Assembly (NCBI RefSeq): GCF_000024065.1
Contig: NC_013174.1
Coordinates: forward strand, 1,674,001-1,738,000
Reading direction: 5' to 3'
DNA length: 64,000 nt
Origin: Jonesia denitrificans DSM 20603
GTDB taxonomy: Bacteria; Actinomycetota; Actinomycetes; Actinomycetales; Cellulomonadaceae
In this document: piece after piece, positions 62,735-64,000 of the stretch
Layout of the letters: each line of letters opens with the position of its first letter
How positions within the stretch are numbered: position 1 is the first letter of the stretch
Notes under the pieces: model-generated
Told to the model about the DNA's origin: nothing
The model's input: only the letters and a program-made list of their open reading frames with translations
The model's database searches: none
Translations under genes and position numbers: made by a program

Positions 62735-64000
62735 TTACTCGGATTCAGCCTCTGTTGATGCTGCTTCCGCTCCTTGGAGTTCCCGGCGCGAGAAGCGCTG
62801 GTAGGCAACCAGACCGCCACCGAGGAGCAGCAGCACAAGTGCCGCGATGACTACGGTGCTGGTGAGGTTGAACCCGGTGTCAGCGAGTTCTGGACCTGCA
62901 ACAGTGTCTTGATCGTTGGCAGGGTTGTCCACAACCTCACCCTGAACGTCGTCGTCAGTGATGACGAGCCCGGGGTTGTCCACGATTTCGCCACCCACTC
63001 CCTCTTCAGGTGCTGGTGTTTCTTCACCTGGCTGTTCAGGGGCTGGTGTTTCCTCACCAGGCTGCTCAGGTTCAGGGGTTTCCCCTCCGGGTTGCTCAGG
63101 TTCTGGAGTTTCGGGAAGATCAACATCCTTACCAGGGGTCTCTGGTTCTTCAGGCGTTGGGGTTTCCTCCGGTACCTCACCTGTGACAGTCACCGTTTGG
63201 CGTTCCTCATTGATGTCTTCGTGCACTGCAATGAGTTCTTCTGTGGTGTTTCCTGCGTCACCGGTGACAACGTAGAGACGTTCGAAGACGACGAGGGTTT
63301 TACCTGCATGGTCTGCTGGGATCTCGAAGTCGACGTCCACAACACCTGACTCAGCGCCAGCTTGGAAGGCGGTTTCCCCAGTGATGCCGGTGCTTTCGCC
63401 GGTGTCTTTGTCCATGACTTCACCGCGCACGATGTATGTTTGTCCGGTTTGAACACCGGAGTACTCGATACGGTCACGCAGTGTGCCACCCTCAACGGAG
63501 AGGATCTGGTCAGAGTCAGTGAGGTCGTAAGCATCAGTTTCGACCAGCGGGCTATAGACCGTTTGGTTCTCATCAAGGATGTCTTCATGTGTTGCCACAA
63601 CGTTCTTGCCTTGTGTGACAACCTCAAACGCGACAACGGTTTTTCCAGCAAGATCAGCATCGGTGATGTCGAACGTGACTGTCACGGAGCCGTCTGCAGC
63701 GTCAGGGGTGAAGGTTTGCGATGCTGTGATTCCGGTGGAGATCGCTTCACCGTTGTCACGGACCATCAGTTCACCTGTGACTGTGTATTCCTGCCCCGAG
63801 GTCAGACCTGTGTAGGACACGACGTCAACGATTGTTGCTGGACCAAGCCCGTCAACAAACTTGCCACCGGTTTCTTCGTTTGATGCTGAGGTCGCAAGGC
63901 TTGGGCCTGCCCCCCAGGTCACAACACCGGTTGCTGCCTCAGTGACTTTTTCGGAGTCGGAGATGATCAGTGTCTGGGTGCGCTTGTATTTGCCGGTAAT
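62735..64000 (-). CDS. VaFE-repeat LAXTG cell-wall protein, C-terminal part
   Basis: The frame is open from the right edge, so the gene starts beyond the window; about 421 residues are visible. Two VaFE-type repeats, each about 100 residues, contain YTVTGELM, TFDITDADLAGKTVVAFE and, in the second, TYIVRGEVMD and LVVFERLYV. Such domains usually form internal isopeptide or thioester-like cross-links. A Pro/Glu-rich spacer of 10-residue repeats follows. The C terminus has the sorting motif LADTG, a hydrophobic helix (TVVIAALVLLLLGGGLVA) and basic RFSRRE. LAXTG is the motif of class E sortases in high-GC actinobacteria. It is probably a surface adhesin or stalk protein. Confidence 0.9.
   Translation of the reverse strand: MTGKYKRTQTLIISDSEKVTEAATGVVTWGAGPSLATSASNEETGGKFVDGLGPATIVDVVSYTGLTSGQEYTVTGELMVRDNGEAISTGITASQTFTPDAADGSVTVTFDITDADLAGKTVVAFEVVTQGKNVVATHEDILDENQTVYSPLVETDAYDLTDSDQILSVEGGTLRDRIEYSGVQTGQTYIVRGEVMDKDTGESTGITGETAFQAGAESGVVDVDFEIPADHAGKTLVVFERLYVVTGDAGNTTEELIAVHEDINEERQTVTVTGEVPEETPTPEEPETPGKDVDLPETPEPEQPGGETPEPEQPGEETPAPEQPGEETPAPEEGVGGEIVDNPGLVITDDDVQGEVVDNPANDQDTVAGPELADTGFNLTSTVVIAALVLLLLGGGLVAYQRFSRRELQGAEAASTEAESE
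63005..63114 (-). repeat. 30-base tandem repeat coding for the Pro/Glu spacer
   Basis: Three full copies and one partial copy of a 30-base unit (63005, 63035, 63065, 63095) encode EPEQPGEETPA-like decamers in the wall-spanning stalk. Copy number may vary between strains. Confidence 0.75.

Noticed and set aside
1-64000. CRISPR arrays, tRNA or rRNA genes, insertion sequences, phage genes
   Set aside because: None could be seen; the only tandem repeat of note is the coding 30-base repeat in the surface-protein gene.

Overview
This window comes from a moderately high-GC Gram-positive actinobacterium, most likely a Micrococcales member related to Jonesia or Cellulomonas. That placement is inferred. 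It rests on the actinobacterial gene order leuS / degV / comEA / comEC / holA / rpsT, Mqo and PdxST, a gluABCD glutamate importer, IdeR/DtxR-type iron boxes, an LAXTG cell-wall protein, and many apparently leaderless genes. No tRNA, rRNA, insertion sequence, phage gene or CRISPR array was seen.

Left part (1-22 kb). The 3' end of rpsT is followed by a GntR(YtrA)-type regulator with an ABC ATPase and a permease, which separates rpsT from holA-comEC-comEA-degV. Between degV and leuS lie a lipoprotein gene and a three-gene SMC-like operon, jetA-jetB-jetC (MksF-MksE-MksB). It matches Wadjet/MksBEF but has no jetD/mksG nuclease gene beside it. Upstream of leuS is a tightly overlapping operon of a membrane metallophosphoesterase, an MntR-like metalloregulator and an MFS exporter.

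Middle part (22-45 kb). Genes here cover central and scavenging metabolism: malate:quinone oxidoreductase, aldo/keto reductase, thymidine kinase, TRIC channel, an iron-box-controlled AraC regulator, small hydrolases, a CYTH protein, an adenine/adenosine deaminase, a lytic transglycosylase and a GH15 enzyme. A divergent glucose-6-phosphate dehydrogenase-like gene is fused by a 4-base overlap to a broken sugar-dehydrogenase lipoprotein. An old-yellow-enzyme-type oxidoreductase, phosphoketolase and the gluABCD-tauE transport operon follow.

Right part (45-64 kb). This holds a feoABC iron(II) uptake operon behind an IdeR box, and pdxR divergent from pdxST, where the PdxR has lost its PLP-binding lysine. 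A NarL-type two-component system is divergent from a DUF4352 protein. A sulfane-sulfur module (rhodanese lipoprotein and a four-domain CoA-disulfide-reductase/rhodanese/TusA/DsrE fusion) carries two CsoR/CstR-like palindromes. Alanine dehydrogenase, a glycine betaine/proline importer with a long leader, and the C-terminal part of a VaFE-repeat LAXTG surface protein complete the window.

Regulatory themes: at least eight genes have a TANNNT hexamer exactly six bases before the start codon, which predicts leaderless mRNAs. Two iron boxes sit in nearly the same place relative to their -10 elements. Two ATACCCC-type palindromes mark the sulfur genes.
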